A stretch of DNA of 64,000 bases from Dromaius novaehollandiae (GCF_036370855.1 NC_088102.1:20627001-20691000); one strand, 5' to 3'; positions 50,305-63,770 are shown, counted from the stretch's first letter. Numbers and translations are program-made. Notes: a model not told the origin generated them from the sequence alone.

Positions 50305-53300
50305 CTTTGACCTCATGCAGTCCTAGCAACATTAAGGAATTACTTTTTTGTGACATGCCCCACGAGCATTAAAGCTCAGGGTGACTCACAGCTCCAGGAT
50401 GTCTAAGTGAGGGCATGGAAATTCACTCCCCATGTTTACTCATGGCTGAAAATTTGTGCAGCCCCTGCTGCTGCTGGGGCAGCTCCCGGGCTGCTTGTGA
50501 TCCCAGCTGTGGAGAGGGTGACACCTTCTCTACCTTGTGCAGTTTACTCCCAGCCCCAGCCCTCTGAAATGGCTGTGCCCTTTCCCCTTGCAAAATTGGT
50601 GGGTAGAGAAGGCAAGCAAAGGAAGAGGCATGAAAGCACATAGCTCTGTATCATCAAAGGACCATCCTTATCCTGGGCTGATTCTCTAGGGAATAATTTT
50701 CCAGTAAGATTCAGCCAGGGGAGCAGCCAAACAAGACTGGAGACTCCAGGCCATTATGTGTGGGAAAAGGGCAAACATGCTAAACCTGTCAGATCATGGA
50801 GTCTTATCAGTTACCCAATTTGCACATCACTCTTTATTTTCACCGGGAATTTTCTAGAGTAAACAACAACTCACAATGAGGCCGAAACACGACAGCTCTT
50901 TCTTAAATGATGGACCCAGGAGTGTTTCCAAGCTGCCAGGTTTGGGCATGCACCCTGACTGTGTCTTAACACCTTGATCTCAGGGTGAGCTTTCCTGGTC
51001 ACCTGTGGCAGCCTTCCTTGAGGTTTCTGGACTACATCAGCTGCAAGGGCACCTCACCATCTGGGGCTAGAGGCCAAGCACAGATTCCCCTGACTGTGCC
51101 CCCTGCTCTATTTAAGTGGTTCCTCTTAATGATCCATATTTCCCACTGAAGTAAGTGGAAGGTGTGAAGGATTAGGCCATCCCCACATCAAGCCCTGGAG
51201 CTGGAGCCTATGTTAAGAATCACGTGCCTGGCATTTCTGTTTCACTCCAGACAAACAAAAAGTATGGTTCAAATGATGCTGATAAGGTCACCACTGCTCC
51301 AGAAGGATCCCTGCAGCGATGGTTCCATTGAGGCAGGTTTCTTGCCTGTAGAGTCTCAGTAGGATTATACCTTAATTAAGAGGACACCTGCCAATCCACC
51401 ACTTGTGAAATATAGAAGCCTTCCATAACAAAATCAATATTCAGGCAGGTGATTTTCCCACTCACTGTATGAGTGGCAATAGAAGTTGTTTTGCCAGGTG
51501 TCGTTGCACTGCAGGGTATCGGTGGGCCAAGATTTTTTTTCTACAGATAACTGGAAACTAATGGCAGTTACACTTATGGGACTGAGGATATAATTAAAAT
51601 TTGTGAATATTTTATCTGAATAGATGCAGATGATGAGCTAAATTCTCAGCTATCTTTTGTAAGGTGAACTTTGAGATTAGTCTTGCCAATAACTGTTCAT
51701 CTCTGGTCTCATTTAAACCAAAGTAAATCGACTTATCCTATTGGCAAAAAAAAAAAAAAAAAAAAAAATCACTTCTTTGGATTTTTGTATTATTGTTAAT
51801 TTTTGAGTTGTATCACATCTGAGATAGGCATCTGTCTCACACAGAGATTCACACCATATCCACTTGATTCCACCTTCAACTTTACTCCATAAGGAACTTT
51901 AGAGGGAGGTTTCTCGAAATTATTCTGAAATATCAAGGACAAGGAAAGCAGTCTTACTGGAACCAGCCCTTAAACTGTAGGGATGTGAGTCAAATTAAGA
52001 AATTAGGAAGGGTTCAGTTCAGGGAATCCTGGATGAAACTGTTCTATCTAGCAAAATCATCCTATATGCTATTCATGACCCTGCTTCTGAAGGACTTCTC
52101 TTTCTGCCATGTAATTGTCTGGTGACAGCAAGTGTTGACTTCTCAGTCAAACACAGCTGATATTTTTCCTCTGTTTCCTATAGAGAGTGACTTTTTCTAA
52201 GGCACAAAGGAGCAGAATGGAAATTAGATATCTCCCTGTATAATTTTCATTCTTTCAAACTGTAGGCTGTAAACAACAACCGTATTGGCTTAATTCCTGT
52301 CTGGATGTAGCTGTGATTTGATTTATAAGAAATAGAATGAACTCTGATTTGTAACAGACTAGTTGGAAACCCAGACCTCTAATTTTGTATTTTGTGAGCA
52401 GGCATGTACTCCCTGGTGCCTGGACCAAGGCTTCATCTCTCAGAATGTGCTCATTCAGTGCTCATCGTCACAGTCAGAACGACGAACCCTGAAAATCACA
52501 TTTCCTGATGTGTCTGTCATACTCAGATGTCATGGAAAGCAGCTATGCAACCATGAAAAGTTACTGAATGACAGAGCAGGAAAGGTAAAGTAGGCAAACT
52601 GAGAAAATAATTCTTTTTTTCCTTACATACAGGACATACTGACACTGTCATTCAGATACTTGTTAGTGAGGGACACTCAGACATAGTTTACTGCTTACCT
52701 CATCTCTTGCTGTTCCCTGTACACATATGATCCTGCGTAAGCATTGTATTTCATATCATAAGAATACATTGTCCTTATATTCCAGTTGGTTCTTATTCTT
52801 TATTTACCTGTCTTGAACTAGTGTCAACTGGCATTATGGATGAATAATACAACAAACTTAAAACCATGCCCTCTGGCAAAAACCAACACTTTTAAGCAGG
52901 ATGAGTCATAGATGAAAACGTTTAAAATATTTAAAAGAACACCTGCAACCACCCCTGCACATGCTTCCTTTAGCAAATCAAAACCTATGGTAGGCTTATG
53001 AAATGCAGGCCATGTGTCTAGGTTCTTGAAAGTCAGTTATTACTGCTGTTTGAGTGGATGGCATCAAAAAGGTAAAGAAAGAAACTAGGGAAAAACTGGC
53101 ATTAGCTTAGGCCTTCATGACATCATCCTTGTTCCAGGATAGAGAGCTAAACGGAATGGAAATTTGGTGGCTAGTACTTTTTGGCAGTGCTTTTGGTGGC
53201 CATGGGCATTGCCATAGACAGTGGCAAATGCCTAAGAGTCCTAACGCCCCAGTTAATCTCAATTTCGTTTGCACGTTTCTAAATGTGGGTCCTGGTTGTA

Positions 53301-54165
53301 TGAGATGAACTCTGCCAGGAATCACAGCCTTCACCCTGAAAGCTGTAAGTGCTTAATACATTTCTTTGATCTTGCCTTGCCTACCATTATAGCAGCACTG
53401 AATAAGCTGGTATGCTGTGGTTACCCGTAGGAGAAGGAATGTGACTGAAAAGGTCTTTTCAAGCACTATATTTCTGAAAATCCGGAACAGCAGCAAATCC
53501 CCCCTTGTCTCTCTGCTGTGCACACTACTGTCCCAGGGAAGAGGAGCGAAGAGCCAGCACAGCACTGACTTAAATAGCTAAGCTTAGTTTACTATCAGAA
53601 ATACTGAAGTGATGCCAATGTTATAAAATCACACCAGGAAAAATATTGTTCCTATTTTGAAAACTGTTACATGAGGATGAACAATTCTAGGATTCTGCTT
53701 GTGCTGTTTTAAGGGAGACCGTCCCTGAAAGATGGAAGAAGCAGGGAGTTAGGTGCATCAGCAGCTGGCCCCACTCATCCTTCTGTCCTGTAGCTCTCTA
53801 GGACACAGAGCAATTGGCAGCTGGGGCTGCGGCTCTGCCCAGCAATGCAGCACCATGGGCCTGGAGAGGCCATAGAAGCTTGTATCTATATCATATGTCT
53901 GTGTTTCCTCAGAGATGTCAAATTTTTCACCAGGAAATTTCGACTGACCAGGGTGCCTGATGTCTAGAAGTCATGGAGAAGATATCTTGCTTATCCTAAA
54001 AATGTGAGACGTGCACAGTCACGTGCCTGTGCTGGGCAGTCCTAGGGATGCCTGTACAAAAGCATGCTCTTCCCTTTGCAGGTATCGCTGCATGAATAAA
54101 CTTCAGAGGAACCCAGATGAAGTATGGTACTATGTAGCATGAGTAAAAACATCAGAAAATGATCA
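50305..54165. other. Non-coding stretch with a 23-A tract
   Basis: No gene supported. The tract of 23 A at 51746-51768 could be the tail of an old retroposed copy, but the preceding bases match nothing I know, and no flanking target-site duplication is obvious. Confidence 0.5.
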
Positions 54166-54172
54166 TCTAGAA

Positions 54173-54490
54173 ATGACTGGCCTCTTTCCTGTAGGTCAAC
54201 ACTTAATATGGCTGTACCTGCTGTACCTGTATGTAGAGGTTTCTACAAGAGCTGTTATCAAAAGTACATTGAGTAACCGTATTTGTCCTTCGATTGTGTT
54301 ACAGGTGACTGATGCTGAAGAGAGATATAGTTTGAATGCACTTCTAGTGGCAAATATGATCTTGGATATATGCCAAGCAATAGCTGTATTGTTGAAATTT
54401 TGTAGACATAATATGGTTTTTGAGTGTCTCAATTTTAAGACAGTGACTGAAGATGTTGTAGGGTTCCTTAATGTGTTTCTAGCACAATGA
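54173..54490 (+). other. Unassigned 105-codon open frame in AT-rich DNA
   Basis: The frame stays open for 105 codons in AT-rich sequence, and the opposite strand is open for 109 codons over nearly the same span. The predicted product is Leu/Val-rich, begins with a hydrophobic, Tyr-containing segment formed by a 9-bp tandem repeat (CTGTACCTG twice), and has a mixed-charge middle. I recognise no domain. A TTGTGTTACAG acceptor-like string lies inside it (about 54295-54305), so the second half could also be read as an exon. It may be a relic of a mobile element or chance. I do not claim a gene. Confidence 0.2.
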
Positions 54491-54494
54491 AAGG

Positions 54495-57415
54495 AAGTAA
54501 CAGTATTTATTGTTGACTGTGCCACCTAAAAAAAATCAACGTTTTCCCACATGTTTCAACAGCTTCTTTGCATCTCTTTGGTGGTGGATGGAAAAAACCA
54601 TTGATATAGATGAATATTAATAAATGTTAAATATTCTTTATACCTTGCTCAGAAAAGAAGGTGACTTTTAATGTATTTCTTGAAGCACGTGGAAAACACT
54701 TCTGTGCATCACCAGTACCCATCATCAGAAAGCCACAGCTTTAGGCAATACTTTATTTCTGATGATAATAATTCAAAGCTACACAGAGTTTTTTTAGACT
54801 CTCTGAAAACAGTAACAAAAGCTCAACAGGACCTTTAGATGCCTTAGCGCTTTCTTTCGAGCAGGAAATTACGAAAGGTGTCACCTCTTGAGCTCTCTGT
54901 ATTTAATGATTTACATGACCTTTTGACACAACCCAAGGGAAGAAATATCAGGTGTGTCCGTCTGAAAGACAGCACATAAGACCCTGGATATTCTTTTTAC
55001 TAATGACTTATTTGGGATGCAGATTTTTCTGATACTTATGAGAAGTAATGCTGTATCTCAGTGAATCCACAATCTTTCTTTTGCCTAATTAAATATGCAT
55101 AATTTATGGAGGCACCTGCAGGCTTTGAGTAATATCCAGGATGTGGGATGGGCTTTGTACCTTCTCTGAAAAGGTTTGCTTCGGTTGATTTGGTGGCATT
55201 TGCATCAGTGTGAGTGTTGCTGGGTCAGCACTGAAGTAGCACTGTCCACTTTGCTGCCCTCCCCCTCTGGCCTCCGGCATTTCAGAACAAATTAATGGAT
55301 CTAGTCAGCTATGAGGGACATTAGTCCAGAGTCTTCTGCAAGGAAATGCAGCTGCTTTGGAGCTGATTTCTTATAAAATCTGCTGAGTCTGTGAACTGCT
55401 TGAAGTGCTAAGCATGTCTTGGCAGTTGAGGGTACCCCCTGGAGTTAGTGTGCTGGAAGCAATGATTTCATCACCGCGGTGGACTTCAGCTAAGCAGAAG
55501 TTGTTCTTTTTCTTGTGTGTGTTTGGGAGCGGGGGCTGTTCAGTTTTTACTGTCTGTGTTAAAAGTGGGACAGAGCCAGAAGTCTGGGAACTACATATCG
55601 AGCACGTCCGGGTGCGTGTGCTTGCATTTGGAATTTGACTGTGTTGCAGTCACACGCTGAATATTCCCCAGCGTGCTTCTCCTTCTGTCAAGAAGTAGCT
55701 GGATGGGATTTTTCTTTTTCTGCAGGTGGGGGTTTTGTTTATAGTACTGAAGATGGTGAAGAACGTGTACTGAAAATAGTTTATTAAATCACCTTGCGGT
55801 AGGGCTACGAGGTTGTTCAGTGTCAGTGAGCCAATGTGTAAACGATGCAGTTCAGCTGTGGAGTAACATCTTCAAAGCTGGAAGCCCAGGTAGGTACTCC
55901 ATGCTCTCCAGAGCTTCTCTGTTCTCCAGATAAGCATATAGAAGAAAGCATTAGCAAGTAGGACATAATGCAACATTTTAATCATCTCCCTTTTTCAAGG
56001 ACATTACACACATCTGTTCGGCAGTCCTAGTTCAGAAGCAAGGTAGGTGTACAGTCCACCCAGACAGCAAGAGTTGCCATCCCCAGGCTGTGCTGTAACA
56101 GACAGTTCCTCTCAGATTTTCATTAATAGAGTGCAATTTAATATTCTGGGATTCCTATCTCATGTCCGTGATGGATACACAGGCTGGGGATGAGGGAAGA
56201 AGAGATTATTATGGGGTTGCCTCAACCAGCTCACCCTGCCTGGTGCTTCACTCATGGTGATTAATGAAGTCTCTCCTGTTGGCCCAGTGCTAATCTACTG
56301 ATTTCGGGCAAAACTAAGACTACTGCCCGTTGGAGAGCTTACCTTACAAATACAGGTGACCACCTCCAGTGCAATGGCAGTAACTGTTAGCTGCTCCTCT
56401 TTACTGGAAACGAAGCACAGTGATGTATATACAAGTCATGCATGCTCTATTTGGCCATAAAAACCTTCAAAAACATCCCTGATACAACTGCAGATTCTGA
56501 TATGTTAAAATGGCCCATGTGGAAAAAACATTTTCCTTCTGTTCAGTGACTTGGCACACATCCTACCACCTACTGCATCAGGTCACATCAGTGTGTGCTG
56601 CGTGACATGATGTGATGTAACTTGTGAGAGACTGACACAGCGTCACTTCTCCCCACCACAGAGATGCATGCCAGCTCTGTAGGCAGAAACTGCTGCTATT
56701 ATTAAACAATTCCTATCACCTGCAGTTAGGCAAGAGCCACCCCCCCACACCTCTAAAGCATTGGCATTTAACAGTAAATTGTTCTCTTTATGCCTGTTTG
56801 GGGAAAGGGTTTTGTTCTAGGGCTTCTCCACGGCCGTTGCACTGGGAAGCCGAGCCGAGCTGTGCCGACCATTGGTGTTTGACCTTCGGAGGGACAGCAG
56901 TGGGAACACAGCTGTGCGCGCACAAAGTGTCAGCAAATTACAGCGTGTGCCTGGCCCTGCCTGCTGAATTAGGGAGTTATGTTCCTCCACAGCAATATTC
57001 AAACAGTAAGTTTGAAAACAGAAGCCTTATGGCTATCCACAGATATGAAGGCGGTACTGCACTAACTGCTTCTCTGTGGTGTTAAAGCACTGCAGAAAAT
57101 ACTTTTTGTGAAAGTGCTGTGCTAAAAGAACAGCTCTCAAAACTAAAAAGTTTGGGGAACTCTTTGGGATAAGGAACTCCAGGCATTAACCCCATCACCT
57201 TTGTGGTCACCAGCAGTATTGCAGCCATACCGCCACTGACTTAGGTTATTGTAGAATATATTTTTGTAGTTCTATAGATTTTAGACTGCACTTTTTTTCC
57301 GTTATGTCTTATTCTTGTTTGATGATGTATGTGACCTTGACAGAAATCAAGGGTAAATGTTGTTCAAATATATGACAGAGAAGAATGTATTTGCCCTGCT
57401 CATTAGGAAGGTATT
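54495..57415. other. Non-coding stretch
   Basis: No gene supported. The short frames at 55405-55638 and 56798-57085 have no recognisable content. A TGTGTGTTT run near 55517 and a 7-C run near 56744 are the only simple features. Confidence 0.5.
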
Positions 57416-57418
57416 TCC

Positions 57419-57462
57419 AGAATTTGTTATTCTCTAATGTAGAATTTATTATTCTCTAATGA
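57419..57462 (+). repeat. 22-bp tandem duplication
   Basis: Two adjacent 22-bp units, 57419-57440 and 57441-57462, both read AGAATTTRTTATTCTCTAATG plus one base; they differ at two positions. This is a recent local duplication by slippage or repair, and likely to vary between individuals or species. Confidence 0.85.
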
Positions 57463-57464
57463 TC

Positions 57465-59035
57465 ATATGGGTATTGAAGTGGAAAAAATACTAGGGCCTG
57501 ACCCAAAGTCCTTCTGGCTTCATTGACGTTAGTGGCCTTCAAGGGAAGATACTGGTTTGCAAATGGTGCAATTGTATTATTTCATCTAAGAGCAAAAATG
57601 TGTAAAAAAATCTTAATAACAACTTTTAAGTACAGATGAAATAAAAACATGTGTAACGAATGTCAGACATTGCTGAATCTTACCTGGTCAGGCTAGCGGC
57701 CTACCTGAACCTGTCCACTGAATGAAACACCCTCATTATTTGGTTCAGACATTTTTATTCTTTTATTTTTTCAGAGGCATTGATGTTGTCATCTGAGCTG
57801 AAACAGTGTCTGCTCAATGTAGTTGCCTGACAGCTTCAATTGCAAGTCTTGCTTTATATACTTTCTGCTGTTCAGAAGTATATTGGAGAGAAGACTGTAT
57901 GGTTGTTGCCCACTGGGATCGGCATGGTAACAGGGTAGATACATTATAAGACCACTTTTTGAATAACCACATCAATAATACTCTGCTGTAATCAAGGCTC
58001 AGGCAATAAAAGAACAAAAGGAAACACACTGCATGTTACAGAAGTCAACTGAAATTCAAGGCAGAAAGTACAGACATCTTATACTCGGCCATAGAATTGC
58101 CAATTTCCTCATAGATCTTAACCCTTTTTCAGAAATGGTCCACTCCTATGGAACAGCTGGTCTTTCTCAGGGGATGTGATGGAGTAGGGACAGCCCTTGG
58201 CAGGTTGTGTGGGCTGGAGGACAGAGCTGTGGCTTGGGTAAAAGTGAGCTAAATTGGAAAATATGGAAAGAGTCACTCCTGCTGTGCTCAGGCCTTATGC
58301 ATGTCCCTCTCCAGGCAGTGGCATGATGTGCTGTGCCCTGCTGCCAGCCTGGCTTTGGTGCTCTGGGTGTGACGACAGGACATCGGCCTTTTCCTAATCA
58401 TGAGCAGCACGTCTGGAGCAGAGGGAGGACAGAGCCAGTTCTGCGCCAGGATAAGTTGGAGAAGTGGCATCAGGCTACTGTAGCAGCTCTGCTGACTGCT
58501 TTGTGTTGCAGGGTGAATCGGAGAGGCATTTCTGGAAGCTGGAAAGGGGCCATGGCTAAAGAGACAGAAGTGATGAGGTGTCTGGCCTGGAGGTTAGGGA
58601 CTTACAGCTGTGTATGCACATCCTTCTGCAGGTCATGGGCAGCTGAGCTAGAAAGTTTAAAAGGAGGATTAATGCCCCAAATGCAATATTTCCTCTATAA
58701 AATTTGTGTCATGGCTGTTCTTATTTTTGTTAAGTAGCTGAGTGCTCATGGTTCCTACTGGAGTCAGAGGGGACTTGAGAGTCCAGACCCCTCTCTGTCT
58801 TGCCAGGTTTAGAAGCAGCTACATTAGACAGGATTGAACAGGTAGCACCAAGGCTAAGTAGCTATCTAGGTGTCTGCTCCCCCGACAAGGACTTGCAAAC
58901 ATCTGAGACATCAGACAGACAAGCTGTGACAAGAAGGAAAAAAACCCTCAGCAAACTGAATTGCTCTGAAAGCCTGGGGAGACCTAGTGACTAAATGTGC
59001 ATGTGAAGCCTGGTAATACTGCAGTCTCCATGGCA
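57465..59035. other. Non-coding stretch
   Basis: No gene supported. A 134-codon frame at 58333-58737 has no signal, domain or codon pattern that I trust. Confidence 0.5.
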
Positions 59036-59040
59036 GCATC

Positions 59041-59065
59041 TCAAAATGTTACAGTAATATTTTGA
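59041..59065. repeat. Near-perfect 25-bp hairpin palindrome
   Basis: TCAAAATGTTA (59041-59051) pairs with TAATATTTTGA (59055-59065) with a single mismatch (a G-U pair in RNA) and a 3-nt loop, CAG. It is AT-rich. Possible readings are a cruciform, a protein-binding palindrome or chance. Confidence 0.6.
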
Positions 59066-59069
59066 AATG

Positions 59070-62000
59070 TAATATAAATTCTAATTTTTTAATCCTAACC
59101 CATCAAATCAGTTTTACTAAAAATAGTCACAGTATCCAGTCTCTGAAACAATGAAGCCTGACAGATATTTTTAAGACCGTCCAGCCAAAGACCTAAAAAT
59201 GTAACTTATATTTCCTGCCAAAACACACTGCTTCAGTTAGGAGAACAGAAGGACTTTGATTTTAGGCAGGCAAAAACTAGGGAATAAAAATGTTCCAGGA
59301 GGAATGTGATCTGTATTTCCTCATACATTTGGATTACAGCAGCCTTTATTTGCCCAGCATCTGAAGGTGCTAGGGCTTTGCAGGGAGGTGCACAGCCACA
59401 GTTCTTAACACAGGCAGCTTATGATGTAGACCAACTACAGCTACAAAGGAAAGGGAAGAATATATGCAGCAGCCTGGATTAGAGGAAAGTGCTAGGTTTC
59501 CTTGCTTGACTTTTATTCAGAGGTTCTGGGCACTGCACTTTGAGGCCACTAGGATTTGTAGGTGCAGGTGCAGCCTGACAAATCTAAATCAACTTGTTCT
59601 TCAAAACCAAACAGGAGACCACATAAATACCGTGCAAAATAATTTACCCATGCATTGTAATGAACTTGCAGGCCCTGCAGGAGCTTCACTCTGTTCTGCT
59701 GTCTCTGTTTTGCCAGCTGAGTGATGGAGAGGTGCAGGCAGATCACAGTGAGCTTCTGAGGACGTCGGCTCTGGACCCCCAAGCTTTGTAAGAGCGGTAG
59801 CCTGACGTTCTGCCTGAGCTAGGTACCCACTGAGGGCAGTTTAACTGAATTTCCTCTAGCTTAGAACATCTGGCTCTAGACTTCAGTGTATACAGCTGGG
59901 GGAGTTACGGGTTTTTGGTCCCTGCTTTCCTTATCGTGTCCTAAAAAGCCCCTTCTGTGTGGGAATGGGCTCTGTGGGTGCCTATGTGTGCGAATGGAAA
60001 AATAGTTCCCAGAAAACTGGAGTCCCCTTGTGCTGACAGGTAGCATGTGAAAGTCTCCCAAGCCCTGATGAGCTCCGGAGAATCGTGGTCCTACTGAATC
60101 CACAAGATTATCTCAGTACACCAGGAGGCCACTAAATTCATCCAAGGCCACCATCATGCACCAGCATCCACCACAGTCTATAAGTCGGACCACATCCAAA
60201 AAGGCAGTGGCTGCTATATGCAGAAAATGACTACAGGTTTCCATATATACCTACTGAAACAAAGGACCCCTGAGGGACCTGCTGAACCCACTGGCACCTC
60301 TGCCTCTGAGGACGCAGCTGGGATCAGCCCCCCAGCTCTTGCTCCAGCAAGGTAACTGTGAGCGCATGTGAGAGCCTGGGGGAGCAGCTGAATGAGCTGT
60401 GTGGTGGTTACTGACTCTTCACAATAACAGCTGGAGTCTACTAATGGTAACAGCTTAATTAAGAAAAGGTGTTCTAATATATACCGGTTTTGATCTATGT
60501 CTCCACCTGACTTGATCATCCAGCTGGGAAATTTACAATAATTTTAAAGATGCAGCTGAAAAATTATTAGTGAAAAACATGCCCTTATTCCACAATGTGC
60601 AAATTTAATTGTTAGGCAAAGAGCTGTAACTCGTTTTGAAGTTATTTGCATTTGTGGTGTAACTTTCTATGGGAATGCAATTAAGACTGCTGTTACTGGC
60701 TTAATCATTGTAGACCAGATTTTGCAGCTCCCACTTTTGCCACTGCATGAAGGCCCCTTGGATATCTGAACCCCTGATTGCTCTTACAGATTGGAGGTTT
60801 GGAAGCCCAGATGAGAAAAGTTGTGGATGAACATAAGATCAAGTCCTCCATAAAACCAGGAGGTCAGTCTTATCTGACAGAAAGCAATATGCTGCAGTCT
60901 GTCAGTCAGGCATGTCAGCTCTGACCCATAATAGAAATACTAATTAAAAAAAAATAGTTATGCATGCTCTTGACAAGTTCTGTGTTGCCATCTGTAGTAG
61001 CAGGTACATCACAGTCAGCATTTCTTTAGAAAATGAGAGTATTTTATTCCTTCCAATATCTGCAGAAACATTCAGGTGTTGCTAGCACCTTTGCTGCTAA
61101 TTACTCTTACAACCAAGTAAAGAGACAGAGCATGAGATAATTACATGGTGCTGAGAGTGTCAGATAAATAAGAGAATAATCAATAAACAAATATTTCTAA
61201 CAACTGTTCCTCTGGAAACCAGAGATGCTGATTAGATTGAGATACAAACTCAGTGACTCAGATGCTGGGCCTGAGCCAAAGATCTGCCAAGTACTCACCA
61301 CTCTTTCTCGTTGCAATCAGTGCTTTCTGCCTTGTGGGATTAGGCTCATTTGCGGAGTGATGCATTGTAATGTTTGCAATTAAACAGGAAAGAAGGCTAT
61401 CAAAGCACGTGGCATACTCTCATCTACATGAGAGGCTGGGATTCAGTCCATCCAGAGTGGGGTTGCAGCCATCTCTGGCAAAAGCTTGGCATCTGAAGAA
61501 GCGTGAGCAGGAAATTACACAACAGTTTTGAAGACGGTGTGGGACGCAGTCGCCCAAAGTCAGGAGCCTAGTGCCACCTGCGATGCCCGAGGGGACCCCC
61601 CCTTGGCCCCCAGCTGTTGTTGCAAGGGCTGAGGATCTCCCAGATGCCCCATGTGGTACCTGCTGGCCCCGTGCAGATGCTTCAGCTGCCCTAAAGTGCC
61701 ACTGGTGACAGTAGGCACCCGTGCTTGAACTTCTGAAAGTGGCAAAATGTATTATTTTGAGGCGAAATAGCAGAGGGGCCCTTTAGTGCCTGCGAGTCAT
61801 CAGGTTCATGGCTCCCTTACACCAAAAGCTTCATTTGTTCTAAAACAACACAGTGGTGCTGTAGGACAACAGGAACTTTGCTTCCTATGTACATTATTTA
61901 ACTCATTCACTTCCTATGAATGGGCAACATACACTGAGCAAAGCTAAATGCCAGTGGGGTGGCTTTTGCCTGCCATATTCCTTCAGCCACGTAATACGCC

Positions 62001-62535
62001 TGTCACAGCTGCCACCATCACCCCCGTGTCTGCATTTGCTTCGTAAGCCCAGGTCCCCCGGCCTCAGGGCTGGCGGTGCCCCGGGAGGTCTCCTGGGGTG
62101 CGGAGAGGCTGCGAAGGTGGAGGTCACCGCCTGGCACGCAGGCAGCGCAAGCGGTCGGTCACCCACCAGCACCGCCTGATAGCTTCCAGCTGAGGAGGAG
62201 GAGAAAGACAGACCATGGTCTCACATTCAAACGTGAGCCAATTGCTCGCCCACAGCCATTCTTGGGCAGGAAATTTAGGAGTGGTCTTCAGTCTTTTCGA
62301 TTTCTACCACAGATGGTGAATACATCATCCAGCTTGTCCCGTTTTTCTGCTGTGAGTGTGTATGTTTTCTGCGTACGTATTCCTCTGTTTGCATACAGGT
62401 GTTATTCTCCATAAAATCTGAGGGAGCTGCAGTCACATAGTGATGGAAAAAGTGCGGGCATGTTAAAAAATGGTAAGGTCGCACCTCCCTGTCCCTCCCC
62501 CTTCTTATAAGCCCTCTTTTTAAAATCTTCATTCC
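59070..62535. other. Non-coding stretch with weak GC patches
   Basis: No gene supported. GC rises at about 61550-61700 and again, with CpG steps, at about 62040-62180, where frames open on both strands without domain content. The second patch may be a minor regulatory element. Confidence 0.45.
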
Positions 62536-62539
62536 TCCA

Positions 62540-62605
62540 GGGACGAATTCTACCTGGTTATTTGCACAGCATCTAGTCCCAGTCTGGAATCCTAGGCAAA
62601 ACAGT
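62540..62605 (+). mobile_element. Possible ancient repeat tail
   Basis: GGACGAATTCTACC followed by TTTGCACAGCATCTAG and GGAATCCTAGG resembles the 3' end of an old amniote retroposon that reads about 'tgtacagcacctagcacaatggggtcctgg'. It is short and diverged, so this is a tentative call. Confidence 0.3.
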
Positions 62606-62692
62606 GTTTTCGAAAGTGTTCTTCATTTAAGAGAAATGAGATTGTTTCTCATTTTGTCTGTATCCTAAGATTATACCTCTCACATTTTGGAT

Positions 62693-62723
62693 AATTATTA
62701 CAATGTAAAAATTATTACATTGT
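62693..62723. repeat. Overlapping direct and inverted AT-rich repeat
   Basis: AATTATTACA occurs at 62693-62702 and 62710-62719. The same bases give a hairpin: ACAATGTAA (62700-62708) is perfectly complementary to TTACATTGT (62715-62723) with a 6-nt loop. The surrounding DNA is AT-rich. Confidence 0.6.
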
Positions 62724-63329
62724 TATACATTGCTGTATAAAATATGAAAAAATGTACAAAGAGCAAAGATGTTTCACAGTTCCAGAAATAATTACAGTGA
62801 CATATTTTTTTCTTAATCTTCAGGTCAATCTGGAGCACTAATGTGCTCAGTCAGAAAATTCAGTTGATCAAAGCAAACCTTAGCTCCCAGCTTAGCACTG
62901 AAAACGAAAATACAGTATGTTGATTTAAAATAACCAGGCATGCCCTAGAGATAAATATGAAATGTCGTAGTTCCATATCAGACTGAATTTAATACAGGAA
63001 TAACACAAAATGCAATTCAGAAATAAATTAATAATAAGAAATCAAAATCCTTTACTAAAAAGGGCTGTCTTATACCATCTTTATACATATTTTTGAAGAG
63101 AAAGAAAATATATTCAGGCTTTCAGCTGTTAAAAACACTGCAGAAGTCAAGGGAGACAAATGCATGCTTTCTTCTGGGAGGAGGGGTGGCTTTGCAAATG
63201 TATGATTAGGGTCCTCCAAGAACTGTTTATTTTAGAAGGAGTCAAGGGTTGAATCAGGCAGAGTCACTTCTTATTTTACTGTACTTTGCTTCTCTTTGGG
63301 CAGCTGCCAAAACCTGCAGGACTCCACTT

Positions 63330-63770
63330 CTCACGCCGGTGACGCTTACAGATGATTTCCCCCTGTTGCATAACCAAGTCACAGCCCCAAAGCGCACGGC
63401 AGCGCAGTCCGTAGCACCCGCGGAGAGCCGCGCACCGACATGGCCTCCTCAATAATTCATGGGGCTTAAACGCCAGGAGGGTCCATTTCTGGACACAGAC
63501 CATTTCAGCGGTTTCTGGCGGAGGCTGGCGCAGCCCGGCCCAGTCCTGCTGCACCGCCGGGAGCGGGAGCGCGGGAAGCCCGGGTGGGTACCCCCGGGCC
63601 GGCGTCGGGATCCACAGCCCCGCGGCCACGCGTTTCCACGTCTTGCAGATGCCCCTCATGCCAGCGCAGGCCTGGGGCGGGGGGATGCTCGGCACACCCC
63701 CAGTGCTGCAGCCGCCCGGGGAAGCTCCTGCCACGTCCAAGTCCTCGCCGTTCTCCTGGGGAGATCAATC
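63330..63770. promoter_or_regulatory. CpG island at the right end of the window
   Basis: CpG and GC content rise steeply here, with CCGCGGAG, GGGAGCGCGGGAAGCCCGGG and CCGCGGCCACGCG-type strings. It is the second clear CpG island of the window and is likely to be an amniote promoter. Flanking sequence on both sides is AT-rich. Direction of transcription cannot be told from sequence; the open frame described next favours rightward. Confidence 0.65.

Noticed and set aside
51746..51768. Tract of 23 A as the tail of a processed pseudogene
   Set aside because: No upstream sequence resembles a coding gene or SINE, and no clear target-site duplication flanks it.
58333..58737. 134-codon plus-strand frame
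   Set aside because: No signal peptide, domain or splice context. Length is within chance for this window.
63276..63740. 154-codon minus-strand frame in the right CpG island
   Set aside because: Several phases are open on both strands here. The translation is compositionally odd and shows no domain.
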